A DNA stretch of 64,000 bases from Chaetoceros tenuissimus (lineage: Eukaryota > Bacillariophyta > Thalassiosirophyceae > Chaetocerotales > Chaetocerotaceae), in NCBI GenBank assembly GCA_021927905.1, contig BLLK01000069.1:2480001-2544000 (forward strand), read 5' to 3'. The translations under genes and the position numbers were made by a program. Positions 1 to 13,110 of the stretch are shown here, piece by piece; the stretch's first letter is position 1, and every line of letters begins with the position of its first letter. A model generated the notes under the pieces. That model saw only the letters and a program-made list of their open reading frames with translations. It was not told where the DNA came from and searched no databases.

Positions 1-123
1 ATTCATGAATCTTCACTGATCCCTCTGGTTCAAGCATTGGCTATGCGTTCAGTTTCCATTCCCATCTCTGCTTTGATTAGAGAAAGTATGAATGATGCAT
101 TGAAAAGAACTAAGCTTCTTTAG
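1..123 (+). CDS. 3' end of an unidentified gene (partial)
   Basis: Frame 1 is open from the first base to a TAG at 121-123, giving 40 residues of ordinary composition that end in D-A-L-K-R-T-K-L-L. The rest of the gene lies outside the window. Nothing here identifies a family. It could also be chance open frame, since 120 bases is short; the protein-like composition is the only support. Confidence 0.35.
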   Translation: MHESSLIPLVQALAMRSVSIPISALIRESMNDALKRTKLL

Positions 124-469
124 AAGAAATGAATGATTTTCAATTTAACTCTAAAAATATGGACAGGTAAACGATCCTTTGTAATTGTGTACTTAATTCT
201 TTGTACAAATTAGATCTCCGTCGCACGGCAGGTTCCTTGACAGTAAGTGCACGTCTCTATCACTGCATCCTACATGGTGCCATGATGAAGAGAGCTGATT
301 TGTCGTTACTTCTACTACTTTCTACTAATGGAGAGGTCTTTGGATCCCAAAACATCACAGATGCCACAAACAGGTTTTTGATTGATGAAACAACCACGTC
401 AACTCCAAGAAATGCGATTTTCTCTTTAAAATGTTTCAGATACTTACTTTGATCGCTTTAGACAGTCTA
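124..469. other. Gap with one short open frame
   Basis: AT-rich DNA. An ATG at 282 opens a 56-codon frame with a leucine run near its start (residues 5-13), resembling a secretory signal, but it ends at 452 without any recognisable domain. I do not call it a gene. Confidence 0.3.
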
Positions 470-2390
470 AGCTGACTGCTTTTATACCATTGGTATACTA
501 CCATAGTCAGTCGGTAAAGGTCGTCTCAACAACAAGGGTAGACGACCCATACATTTATTCTTCTCATCTTTGTGTCGGATGGGCTGAGAGTAACCCTTCC
601 GACCCTATGTAATTGTACGATGATGGACCCAATGGTGATGATGCAGCTGGTGACGTCATTTTTTCTAGATCTATTGTCCATCTATGTAACTCCGAAGTAA
701 ATTACAATGATATTTCCGGATTTGCATATGGAGTGAACTTGTATGGTCAAGAGCTTGTCGCTTTGGATCTTTTTAAAAAGGGAACATTCCCATTCAAAGA
801 GACTGATACTCCCTTGACACCAGCGCCTTCGTTTGATACATCACATACTTTTCCTTTGTGGATGTACATGGGAAATACTTCCCCAATCTTCAAGACGTCG
901 ATAAAGAAACAGCGTTTACACCTAATCATGCTGCTTTTCCAAAAGGGAAGTTGATTGCCATAGAAGTTTTGTTGCAAATATTTGTTGACATATTTGATAT
1001 GATCACTTTCAGTCCACTGGAGGGTAAAGTAAACATACAAATAGCAGAATTGGTAAGAACTTTTAGACACGTGCTTATTCAATATTATATATTTTTCTGG
1101 TATCTTGCTTCTTCCACAGGGATAGAAGAGGAGGACCACAATCTGAACATGAAATTGGAAATATTGATACTTGTGCTTAGAGCATTCACAGGAGTTCCAA
1201 CTCGTCGTATGGTTGCTGGGATTACAATTTCCAACCCTGTGGACTCTGGTGAATTTAAATATTGGAATCATGAAGTACGTACTCCACATCTTTCGTATTT
1301 GGTTTCATACAACAGTATCTTTTGTATCTTCTAACTCTTTCAAATCATAGCACGACCAGCAAGCTGCACCACCGACTATTCAACTCTTCAATGACCAGTA
1401 TGGGATTGGGTCAAGATAAGATAAGAATAATACACTACTATAGTGGCTTCAAATTGAATACACTCCTATTTTTTGCTGATTTACGACTAGGGTGCACCGC
1501 ATGCGATTACAAGACTTGCAGGTCCAGACCTATATAGTCATGGTGGTTTACATCTCGAGGGTAATGCCCATTGCAATAGTTGTAAGCAAAATGAACTTGC
1601 TCAATGCTGTAGCTTTAGGTATGAAAATGGACTAATCGCAAAACAAGTAATTGTCGAGCATCCTAACTTTGCACAGTGTTTCCAATCATGTAATATATTT
1701 CAGGTTTCATCGATTACAAAGATGTTCCTCGGAATAAACGCTCATATTACTGCATGGGCTTTGACACTGATGGTTGTGGAAGTGAAGGAAAGCAATGCAT
1801 GATTCCAGTCAATGATGATGATCCAAACGCCGTGACCTCAACATTTGTACAGAGATTCACGCTGAATCAATTGGTAAAAGCAAAGAGGGAAACGCTTTCC
1901 TACCTAAAAGTTCGATGTGCTTCGTCTTCCTCAACGTGATGCTGAAATTGTCTTCTATACATTGTTTTGGCGGCAAGAAGAGATTGCTATCGAGCCCTGG
2001 GAAAAAGGGGTTGGCACTAACAATGTTAGAAAATATCCCTATGATTCATGGAGTTTTCATACCTAGTGGTAGTCAGTCCATCATTCGAGCTATATGTACA
2101 CCTTTTTGTGGCCAACCTCTTTGTATGTGAAGAGAAGGACTCGTTGGAGACGAATTTGAATGCACTTTTCCAACTGAAACAGTCAAGTATGATCCACTTC
2201 CTACTGCTTACTCAATCTCTGATGATTGCTTTCCACATAACAATTTATGGACTCAATTGATACCAGAGTCTTCCATACTACCTTATCCTGGTGGCAAGTT
2301 AGGTTTTTCTCCTCTTGCTTTATCTTTGGAGTATGTCGAGTGGCATGGTGTTGTGATAGGAAGGTTGTCTGCAACCCTTGAGTAGTCAAA
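470..2390 (+). pseudogene. Decayed multi-exon locus, family not recognised
   Basis: Stretches of protein-like sequence run through this region on the + strand but move between frames. Good splice signals join several of them in frame: candidate introns 1053-1119, 1275-1350, 1398-1490 and 1619-1703 all start GT and end AG and are 67-93 bases, the normal size here. After 1703 the text reads Y-K-D-V-P-R-N-K-R-S-Y-Y-C and later P-W-E-K-G-V-G-T-N-N. One exon (1491-1618) reads in two frames, one of them cysteine-rich (C-N-S-C ... Q-C-C-S). Only some of the joins work, and there are a few frame breaks, so the locus looks dead or dying. I do not recognise the protein; a multi-exon host gene or an unrecognised element are both possible. 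Confidence 0.4.
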
Positions 2391-4305
2391 CATGTGAAGG
2401 TAAAGGGTACAATAAAGGTCAGTGTCTAGCGATTGGATGCTGTCAATGGAGCAATTTAGAAGTAGTGTGTCTTAGGAAAGAAGGTACAAGTAACATCTGC
2501 CCAGCAAAGCCCTTTTACCTTGAGAGACCTCTCAACTGATTGTTATTTCGAATGCAAAAATCTCAACTTCAGCATTAATTCAGTCAACAAGGTAGTGGGA
2601 CTGTCGAGGTAACAGGCACCCAGAAGTTTACCTACTAACCGAGGGTAAGTCGAAAATCCATTGAGAGAAAATTGTGTGTCTTTCTCACATCTTGTACAAT
2701 TGCTCACTTGTTTCTTCTCTTACCAATGTGAGGTACTACACCAACACTGAGTTTTATTCATATGATGATCAAACGGCCCTTTCAACATCCAAGGTCACGA
2801 CAAAAAAATGTACCAACGTTTTTTTCGTGGTGATCAAAAAGAATACGGAAGGGACAAGTTCTTGTTAAATATAGTTAAGAAGAATGTGAATGATTTTGTT
2901 AAAATCAAAAGTTGCAATTGGTTGAAGAAGAAGCCAGAGGTCAAAAAAAGGAAGATATGCATCACGAAAAATCTGACAGCACGAGGATACAGACCAGCAA
3001 AATAGTATATCCAGAAACTGGTGGTCCATACTTCGATGAAGCTAAGGCCATGTTGTCACCTTGAACTGAATAGAGTGTAAAAGTGGGTGAATTTAACGAC
3101 TTCTCTAAAAAGAACAAATTTTACTTATTATAAATAGCAACTCGTACAACTATACTCATGTACTATTTGTTTCATACTATATATATAGCCAGCATCGCAT
3201 GGGAATTGGATGAGGTTACGTTGCCAAGACAAACTCTGTGAGGCAAAGTCTGTATAGTATGCTTCAACAGTGAAGGAGTTGATATTGTAGATCTGCAAGA
3301 AAAGCTTTGAATGGGACGCTTTCTTCTTTGACTTTGATTAAGGCACAATCATAACATATTCATTTGCAGAAACTGAAGTATTATACTTTGCAAAATGAAT
3401 TCTGATGGCTCGAGAGAAATCATGTCTTTTCTCTGAAACATAGAGATGCAAGTAATGATGGGCTTTCAAGACATCGATAAACCATCTGATCAAGATATTC
3501 GAATCAATCACTCCTGCAAGAACAGAATCTCCCAAGATATCAAAAAGTTCATAAAAAGCAAAATTTGCTACAGAGAGGTGTTCAATAGCATTCCTAACAT
3601 TCTATTGCGTCGATAATGAGTTCTCCGACCAATATGAGTCTGAAATAAAGAAAGTAATCTAAGCCACTATCATTTCTACCAAGGTAAAGGATTGTTTACA
3701 ATGGTTCATGTATGTGGCCTAAGCGAGAAAGGCTTACACTCAATCCTGTAAACAGCAGAATCAATGATGGTTATTGAAACTACTATACAAGGAGGCAGTA
3801 CCTCAGGAGCTCTCAACTATTGAATGTCGGCTTTGCGACTTGTATATGCACTGATTTTTGTTTGTAGATTACTTCAAGCTTTTGAGGGACGAAGGTGGTC
3901 TAACACCAATGATTTCGGGAAAAGGCGCAAACTTTCCGGGAGTAAAAGTAATTTTCTATTCATCTTTTGTATTGCACTTTGTATACGAGCATTTTCTCAA
4001 TTTCTTGTGAATTACTTTCTGTAATATTTACTCGTGGTTCTTGTAGCGAAATATTTTCCTGAGAAATCACACAACTATATCTGATTTTAACGAACACGCC
4101 CTGATATAGAGCTGACTATTCACACCGAAATTCCTTTTTCTGACATTTTTTTGGAAGATTTTCAATTTGAAAATTACAGAGGGACAGCTTTCTTTCTCGG
4201 CCTCACAAAATTCAAATCGAATTATTCAAACCCTACCATACCATACACGACGATACTTCCCATCTTCATCTACAAAACAATACCAATTCGCAATACAACT
4301 TCACA
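2391..4305. other. Gene-poor stretch
   Basis: Only short open frames (about 60 codons) with biased, lysine-rich or hydrophobic content, for example 2808-3005 and 3824-4024. Protein-like snatches around 3300-3640 are heavily interrupted. I see no RNA gene, no clear repeat and no element ends. The last 200 bases are the promoter and 5' leader region of the HA-domain gene at 4306. Confidence 0.5.
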
Positions 4306-5456
4306 ATGTCATCCTTTCACAATGAACCAGACTCCACCAATGACTTTGTAAACTCTATCCTACAATCGAATGGAAACGATCGAAACGACCTAGACATAAA
4401 ATTCGATTCACCTACACCTACAGTAGCTCAAAGCCATATGAATCCACTTCAGATGGAGCAAAGGCTTGATGTAATCCAACAACTCCTTACTTCTACTGTA
4501 ATGTCTATGCGTCAGCTCAGTGCACAGATTTACTCGTAAGTTCAAAACTTGAAAGCATTCCTTGATTGTTTTGAATCGATTGACCTTGTTCTTTTCACAA
4601 TGAATATAGTTGCGACTCCAAGCTATCTGCTGTACTGCGCCTACAAGAACAAGATCGTAAAATGCTCGAGGTTAACGTGACAAATGTTGCATCTATTCAG
4701 CAAACGATTGAGACAATGACAGCTATTCCTACTGCTGCATCAGGCGATACTTTCAGAGCTATCTCTGCTGCAAATCAAAGCCATAGCACTAGTCCTGATA
4801 CTTTGCAAAGCAAGAGTGACAAAGTAATGGTTGTCGATTCTTCACCAGTAACAGCTGAGGACGTTCTGACCAGCAATGGTAGCAGCAGTACTGTCACTAC
4901 ACCTAGCGAATCCGCTTCAATGGACATCCCTATCTTACCCTCTATCTCAATTTCCCAATCTTCTTCTTCTACTACTGCTAGTGAAGTTAAGAACACATGG
5001 AATGATAGGTACTCGGAACTCAAGCAATACAAAGCCAAGAACGGACACACCAAAGTACCTCAGAATGAAAATGGAGGCCTAGGAGTTTGGGTATGCCAAC
5101 AGCGTTCATCCTATAAAAAGTTCAAAGCTGGCAAGTCATCATCTTTGACCAATAGTCGAGTCAAGGCTCTTGATGCATTGAGTTTCGACTGGTCACTTCG
5201 CAAGAGATTTACCTGGGACGAACGCTACAATCAGTTGAAAAAGTTTAGCGAGGAGAATGGAGGGTCCTGTAATGTTCCATTCGATGGTCAGATGAAGGGT
5301 CTCTTTGGATGGTGTGAGAATCAGAGAAGAGCAATGAATACAGGGAAGGGACTGAGCGTAGAAAAGGTTGAAAAGTTGAATGCGATTGATTTTCCTTGGA
5401 CAATTTCAATTTCACCTTCAACTTCAGCTCTACCTGAAAATAAGACTGCTGTTTAG
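4306..5456 (+). CDS. Helicase-associated (HA) domain protein
   Basis: Two exons, 4306-4535 and 4610-5456, with a 74-base GT-AG intron; the join restores one frame (I-Y-S then C-D-S-K). The protein is about 358 residues. The N-terminal half is Ser/Thr/Gln-rich and probably disordered. The C-terminal half holds two helicase-associated domains of about 65 residues, each a short three-helix unit: the first starts T-W-N-D-R-Y-S-E-L-K and has G-H-T-K-V-P and G-V-W-V-C-Q-Q-R; the second starts T-W-D-E-R-Y-N-Q-L-K and has C-N-V-P and G-W-C-E-N-Q-R. HA domains are plentiful in diatoms and are thought to bind nucleic acid, usually without any helicase motor, as here. The ATG follows a CA-rich leader. 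The exact role is unknown. Confidence 0.85.
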
Positions 5457-5632
5457 ATTTTGGGGAAACTGCAGCTTTGTACGATTATCTAAAATTATGT
5501 TGTGTATTTACTTGCTAAACATACTTTGATATCTAGAATTGTATTTATGTAAGAGTGTATTGGCATTTCAAATGTTTCTTCTTCGTGTGACTTCTTGGAG
5601 TATGTTTTGTAGAAACTTCAATCATCATTTTG

Positions 5633-6605
5633 CTTTGATAAGAGTGTATTTGTACAAGGCTGATATTAATTTTATTTTAGATGGATGAATTATAAGCATT
5701 GGAGTTTAAATGGAACCTTCATGTTCTTCAAATGAAGATTGTTCACAGGGAATTCATTGCATCATCTGCATCCTTTTATGTTTGACGTTAGAGGAACTAT
5801 GATACGACGGTGATATGAGTGATTTCAAACCGAAAATGATATGCTCTGACTGTAATCTACACCCATAATACACGCACTATATGTATATAAACGTGGTTAT
5901 ATATCTGTCTACAGCAAAAGACATAATGGACCAATGTACATTGTACAGCTTACAGTACATTCAACTCAAAGAAGGCAGAGGAGGCTTTTTGTCTAGACTC
6001 ACATTACGCACAACACGAGCTTTTAAAAAAGATTTGATATATCATTTCCTTTTAATAACTATTACACACGTTTCTGAGAAGATGTCGAGGTATGGTTTAA
6101 TGCTTTTGAGTCTTTGTTTCTCTGATTGAGATATCGGCTGATCTGTGGCCATGGTAAAGATCTCTCTCTTCACCCCAACAAGAGGTGCATCAGATTTTAC
6201 TTTAGTTTGTACTGAAGCTTCACCTTCTACCGCTGATGTGATGACGCCAACTACTAGTTTATCATCAGCCTTTGGAGCTCATCTATGACATACCATACAT
6301 GTTGTACATCATCATCGTATATCCTGATATCCTCCATTTGGACCTGGGCTTTCGGCTATGGTGTATGGATTTTCGATACTAAAGGAAGTAGTGGATGTAG
6401 ACATGGATGCAGAATACTGTAACAAATATATTGTTGTGATGCAATTCGAATATCATTGAAACATACGAAAAATCAACAATTCTATGCATCATTATATACA
6501 TTATGTATTGCAGTGAGGGCTAACATTGACATGACGCGATGACCGAGCGGTCTAAGGCGCAACGTTAAGGCCGTTGTCTTCATTGGCGTGGGTTTGAATT
6601 TTGCT
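5633..6605 (+). repeat. Upstream copy of a dispersed direct duplication
   Basis: This stretch resembles 7298-7911 along most of its length. Shared landmarks in the same order include the block around 5680-5760 (matching 7350-7440), T-A-C-A-G-C-T-T-A-C-A near 5945 (7585), the AGACTCACA block near 5995 (7635) and the tRNA-Leu at the end. This copy has about 330 extra bases (roughly 6085-6420) that the other lacks. Flank similarity is moderate, so the duplication is old. No gene is supported inside it apart from the broken tRNA. Confidence 0.75.
6533..6605 (+). pseudogene. tRNA-Leu(AAG) pseudogene
   Basis: The first 62 bases match the intact tRNA at 7832 with a single difference (the tenth base, A instead of G, in the D stem). 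The T loop then reads TTTGAAT instead of TTCGAAT, the 3' half of the T stem has changed from CCCAC to TTTGC, and the acceptor 3' strand is lost. It cannot fold into a full tRNA. The near-perfect 5' part beside diverged flanks suggests the damage is much younger than the duplication. Confidence 0.85.
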
Positions 6606-6670
6606 TAAAAACAGTTGGTTGCAAAACATGATTGATTCTACTGTTCGAAGTAGCGCTTTTTCACTACTCC

Positions 6671-7114
6671 TTATTTTCTCTTGGATGCAGTTTTTGCCGC
6701 TTTCGCCGGTGCTTTTTTCTTGTTCACCCCTTTTGCCGGTACTTTTTTCTTCTTCGCCGCTTTCTCTGGTACCGGTGCATTGGTTGTTGTACTCTCCCTG
6801 GCGGCGGTGGCATTGAGGGCAGGAGTCCTCTCCTCGTCTTTTAAGAAGTTCTCCAAGCGGTTCAACTCTTCCCTAATATCATCGAGGGACATTGGCGTGC
6901 ATAAAGTAGATCCAAGCTCTCTCTGTTTCGTATGCTTCTTTCCAGCGTTGGCCGCGAACACCGAAATAACAGGATCGAGTGTGAGAATGGTACATTTGCC
7001 TTGTTCAACGCGTGTTATAGCTACGACACGATAGAGAAAGCCATCTCCAAAGTTGTAAAAAGCCTTGCACAAGGTGCCGACTTCCCAAGGCCTGGTGTCC
7101 CACTCGTCGGCCAT
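6671..7114 (-). CDS. Small Tudor-like protein with histone H1-like tail
   Basis: Single-exon gene of 147 residues. Residues 9-47 (W-E-V-G-T-L-C-K-A-F through I-L-T-L-D-P) resemble the small beta-barrel of Tudor/Agenet-type domains, with the G-x-x-C-x-A-x-Y start and an aromatic-rich strand (F-G-D-G-F-L-Y-R). Residues 75-95 form a short predicted helix. The last 40 residues are Ala/Lys/Pro repeats (A-A-K-K-K-K-V-P-A-K) like linker histone tails, suggesting DNA or RNA contact. The Tudor call is inference from pattern only. The gene sits exactly between the two copies of the tRNA duplication, and its base composition is visibly more GC-rich than the flanks. Confidence 0.65.
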   Translation of the reverse strand: MADEWDTRPWEVGTLCKAFYNFGDGFLYRVVAITRVEQGKCTILTLDPVISVFAANAGKKHTKQRELGSTLCTPMSLDDIREELNRLENFLKDEERTPALNATAARESTTTNAPVPEKAAKKKKVPAKGVNKKKAPAKAAKTASKRK

Positions 7115-7297
7115 GAGTTAGAGATCTAATGAATGCGAGATTGCTATCTTAATCAAGCGAGCTTAAAAATAGTGAAAGTAGAAAGAGGAAAAGAAAACAA
7201 CAATATCTCTCCAACGTCTTTTTCTCAACTAAAAAAGTTGACGAGGTTCGCTGTTCTGCTAAATTCGCTTATCATTTGAAAAAACTTTTTTTGAACT

Positions 7298-7911
7298 TTT
7301 TTGATAACAATATGTATTGTACAATGCTTACATTTGATTCCATTTCAGATGAATGAATATCAAGCATCTATATTTAAAAGAAACATTCATGTTCTTCAAA
7401 TGAAACTCGTTCACTGAAACTCGTTCACAGGAAATTCATTGCGTCATACTGTGTTTTGATATTGACGTTAAAGAAACTATTGTACGATGATGATCTAAAC
7501 CCATAACACAAATCTAGGCACACAATATATACATAAATGAGGCCATATCTCTACTACAGGAAAGATCATAATGAATAATTTTACAGCTTACAATTCAATT
7601 TCATCTCAAAGAAGGTGAAGAGGAATTTGCCTAGACTCACAGATTGCCCAACACGAGCTTATAAAAAGATTTGATACTCATCTGCCTTTTTAAACAATGG
7701 CACACGATTCTGAGAAGATTTCGTGTTGTGATAAAACAAACTATTCGAATACAGTATCATCAAAACTTGCGAAGAATCAATTCTATGCATCATTAATATT
7801 TATGTGTTGCAATATGTGGCAAAGTCAGCACGACGCGATGGCCGAGCGGTCTAAGGCGCAACGTTAAGGCCGTTGTCTTCATTGGCGTGGGTTCGAATCC
7901 CACTCGCGTCA
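7298..7911 (+). repeat. Downstream copy of the duplication
   Basis: Counterpart of 5633-6605, in the same orientation, carrying the intact tRNA-Leu at its end. It lacks the extra 330-base block of the first copy. A local doubling of A-C-T-C-G-T-T-C-A-C occurs near 7405-7430. Confidence 0.75.
7832..7911 (+). tRNA. tRNA-Leu (anticodon AAG)
   Basis: Folds by eye into a complete class II tRNA: acceptor GACGCGA (7832-7838) pairs with TCGCGTC (7904-7910), the discriminator is A (7911), the anticodon stem CAACG/CGTTG encloses the loop TTAAGGC with AAG at 7866-7868, there is a long variable arm, and the T arm is GTGGG-TTCGAAT-CCCAC. It reads leucine CUU (and CUC after A-to-I change of the wobble base). 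No intron. A T6 run at 7915-7920 is the likely RNA polymerase III stop. Confidence 0.95.
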
Positions 7912-7913
7912 GT

Positions 7914-7920
7914 CTTTTTT
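7914..7920 (+). terminator. Pol III terminator after tRNA-Leu
   Basis: A run of six T directly downstream of the tRNA, the standard RNA polymerase III stop signal. The pseudogene copy at 6533 has no comparable T run next to it. Confidence 0.75.
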
Positions 7921-8608
7921 GTTTTGCTTTCATCAACCACATTTACTTTTGTTCTTCTTCATCTGCTCTATCGATTGCGACAAGAACGAACACTATAGAG
8001 AATGTACTTCTTGAGATATGACGCTTTCACTTTTTACCTCAAGGTTTGCTCCTCACTCATTTTTCAAGCACACAAGATTATGTTTGCTTTCCTCGTCCAT
8101 TCTCATGTTTGTAGCATTCATTGTCTCCCTTGGCAACCTTGGAACCAACCTAACCAAACGATAGCACTTCAAGAAAAAGGTACTGGACGTACTTACGTAC
8201 GTACGTCTTCTATCTGTAAAAAGGTAAACTCACGATTTCTTCAATTCAAATCATCTTTTCCTTTTCTTTCCTTTTGCCTTTTTTAGTCAAGAAGTAAGAA
8301 AGAAAGCACTCTTGTTGGTCAATAGCAAAAACAACGGAAAACATTGAGCTTCTACTTCATGAGATATGATGCATTTGCTTTGACCATGCTTGTCTCGACA
8401 GAATCACCTCAATCCCCAAGTATTGTATTTCTTTTTGAGGAATAACTTTGCAACAGCTTGCAACTCCTACATTATACTTTTGTAACTTTTCAATTTATTA
8501 TATTTACGAATTCGTATGTTGAATACTTGAAAGAGGGATGCACCTATTTCTATTGTCCTTACTAGTATTGTTTGTATCTTTTTTACATGTACCAAATTCT
8601 TGTAAACT
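7921..8608. other. Intergenic, nothing supported
   Basis: A 94-codon open frame at 8002-8286 starts with ATG but has no family features and uneven composition. A loosely repeated phrase (TTCTTGAGATATGACGC near 8009 and TTCATGAGATATGATGC near 8356) suggests a small local duplication. No RNA gene seen. Confidence 0.45.
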
Positions 8609-9319
8609 TTATCCCACTACTTTGGGAATGAGACCCTTTTCTTCTAAATAGGATACAACCTTGTCAACACATTCGTCTAATTGCGTTTCACCAGTATTTA
8701 CAATCAGTTCAGGATTCTCTGGGGCTTCATATGGAGAACTTATTCCAGTAAAGTCTTTGATAATCCCCTTTCTCGCCTTATCATATAGTCCTTTTGTATC
8801 TCTCTTTTCACAAACATCTAGACTAGCATCACAGAAAACCTCGATAAATTCATGTTGATATCCGTTTCTATTGACTAATTGTCTGACTTGTTCCCTATCC
8901 GATCTAAATGGAGATACAAAAGCTGTAAGAACAATCATTCCAGCATCAAGAAAAAGGGCGGCAATGTGACCAATTCTTCTAATATTTTCCACTCTATCTT
9001 CATCTGAGAACCCAAGATCTTGATTGATACCATGGCGAATGTTGTCACCATCAAGTATATAGGAATGAAGAGGTACATTGGCTGTACTGGATTCGTCGTT
9101 ATCGTTTGTCATTCCCCTTTGAAACAGACGCATATTTACTGCATTTGCCAAGGTAGATTTTCCTGATCCACTCAAGCCAGTGAACCAAAGTATGCAAGAC
9201 TTGTGATTATTTCTTTTGTGAATATCTTCTTTGGTGACGGAGCTATGATGCCATGCAATGTTTGTAGCATTGCCAACGTCTTTCACCTCACCGTAGGTTT
9301 CTTTCTTATCATCAACCAT
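8609..9319 (-). CDS. cysC: Adenylyl-sulfate (APS) kinase
   Basis: Phosphorylates adenosine 5'-phosphosulfate with ATP to give PAPS, the sulfate donor for sulfotransferases. From the chosen ATG at 9319 the protein is 236 residues, with Walker A G-L-S-G-S-G-K-S-T at 48-56, the D-G-D-N-I-R-H-G substrate motif, G-F-S-x-x-D-R-x-E-N-I-R-R and the A-F-V-S-P-F/R-x-x-R segment, then the typical F-C-D-A-S-L-D-V-C-E-x-R-D-x-K-G-L-Y. This covers the whole APS kinase domain with no attached sulfurylase. The frame stays open to an earlier ATG at 9454 (45 more residues), but that part is AT-rich and not like a targeting peptide, so I prefer the later start. The next gene lies divergently 323 bases away. A sulfotransferase-domain gene also occurs in this window (23190-24998). 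Confidence 0.95.
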   Translation of the reverse strand: MVDDKKETYGEVKDVGNATNIAWHHSSVTKEDIHKRNNHKSCILWFTGLSGSGKSTLANAVNMRLFQRGMTNDNDESSTANVPLHSYILDGDNIRHGINQDLGFSDEDRVENIRRIGHIAALFLDAGMIVLTAFVSPFRSDREQVRQLVNRNGYQHEFIEVFCDASLDVCEKRDTKGLYDKARKGIIKDFTGISSPYEAPENPELIVNTGETQLDECVDKVVSYLEEKGLIPKVVG

Positions 9320-9642
9320 TTCAAGGATTGCCTTTATGTGATATAGTGTGTTCAATAGCACTAGATAGTTACGAGTGATATATATATTATCTCTTTCATT
9401 GCTTCTGACTTCTTCTGAAGTTGCCGTTGTTTTCGTTTGTTGCTTGTTGTACAACTACGTCATTGTTATACAAAGCTTTTATTTTTGTCATAAAAAATCC
9501 CTCCTTGGGGTGGGGGTGCTTTGGTTTTGATAGATCCACCTCTTTCTTCATCCTTCATCCTCATCTTTCTTCTTTGTGTGTATTGGCTTAGTGAAAATCC
9601 TTTAATACATATTCCTTAGCCCACTAAATCAGATTCAACATC
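9320..9642. promoter_or_regulatory. Shared upstream region of APS kinase and tRNA-binding protein
   Basis: Divergent intergenic space. It holds a G-rich run near 9508-9520 and CT-rich stretches around 9540-9580, but I see no motif that I can name. Confidence 0.35.
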
Positions 9643-10197
9643 ATGTCAATTGATCTCTCTCAATATAAAGTAGGCATCATTCTCAGTTTGGAAGACTGTG
9701 GAAAATGCAAGAGTGGAGGAAAAGCTTTACGAGCATGTAAAATTAGAGTCGGCGGAACAGATAATGATAACTATGATGGAGATTCTGATATTGTTTCAGT
9801 AGTTACATCTGCTCCTAATGTTCGAGAATTTTCTAGAGTAGTAGTAGCTATGCCAGGTTCAAGTGTATTAGCCGATAATGGTGAAATGATGGAAGTAAAA
9901 AAGGCTACCGTGGGTGGTGTGATTTCTGAAGGAATGCTTTGTGATTCCATAATGTTGGGGTGGACCGGGGGTGCTAAAGGAGTTGCTGTAAATCTTCCAG
10001 ATTCTATAGAAGTAGGATCAGTGCCTCCATCCTCAAAACCTAGACCAAATGGAGGTGGAGAAACTGAGAGTGCACCTATTCCTGAAAATCTACCAGGACT
10101 CTTTGAAAAGAAATTAACCAAGGAGGAAAAGAAAAAGTTGGCCGCTGAAAGAAAGGCAAAGAGAAAAGCTGCGAAAGAAGCAAAAGCTAAAGAGTAA
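9643..10197 (+). CDS. tRNA-binding (EMAP II/OB-fold) domain protein
   Basis: Single exon, 184 residues. Residues 5-135 resemble the OB-fold tRNA-binding domain found in Arc1p, AIMP1/EMAP II and some aminoacyl-tRNA synthetases: Y-K-V-G-I-I-L-S-L-E, then V-V-T-S-A-P-N-V, R-V-V-V-A-M-P-G, and the characteristic I-S-E-G-M-L-C-D-S segment followed by a P-x-S-x-x-V-G turn. Residues 150-184 are a Lys/Ala helix (K-K-L-T-K-E-E-K-K-K), a likely RNA-contacting tail. In AIMP1 the OB domain is C-terminal; here it is N-terminal. A role helping synthetases or tRNA delivery is likely but unproven. No organelle targeting signal is visible, so cytosolic. Confidence 0.8.
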   Translation: MSIDLSQYKVGIILSLEDCGKCKSGGKALRACKIRVGGTDNDNYDGDSDIVSVVTSAPNVREFSRVVVAMPGSSVLADNGEMMEVKKATVGGVISEGMLCDSIMLGWTGGAKGVAVNLPDSIEVGSVPPSSKPRPNGGGETESAPIPENLPGLFEKKLTKEEKKKLAAERKAKRKAAKEAKAKE

Positions 10198-10408
10198 AAG
10201 CAATTTTTCTTGTAATCATACTAATAATTACGTGTCGTGAAATAATTTTAATTGACTAACTTGAAACTGTTTATATAAATTGTAAGCTTTCTCAAAATTT
10301 TAGAATTTCATTATATTCTTATGCGATTCTAAAAACACATACAATGTACACGGTTGGCCAAGGAGACAAAGGACCAGATCATAAAATCTGTTTGAAATAG
10401 ATTTGAGT

Positions 10409-13110
<2,702 letters not shown>

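Noticed and set aside
747-1289. 180-codon minus-strand open frame
   Set aside because: Lies antisense to protein-like + strand exons with good splice signals; its own text has no family character.
2680-3005. Lysine-rich frames that might be a gene or element fragment
   Set aside because: Too short and interrupted to assign to any family.
8002-8286. 94-codon + strand ORF
   Set aside because: AT-driven composition, no domain, no conserved-looking block.
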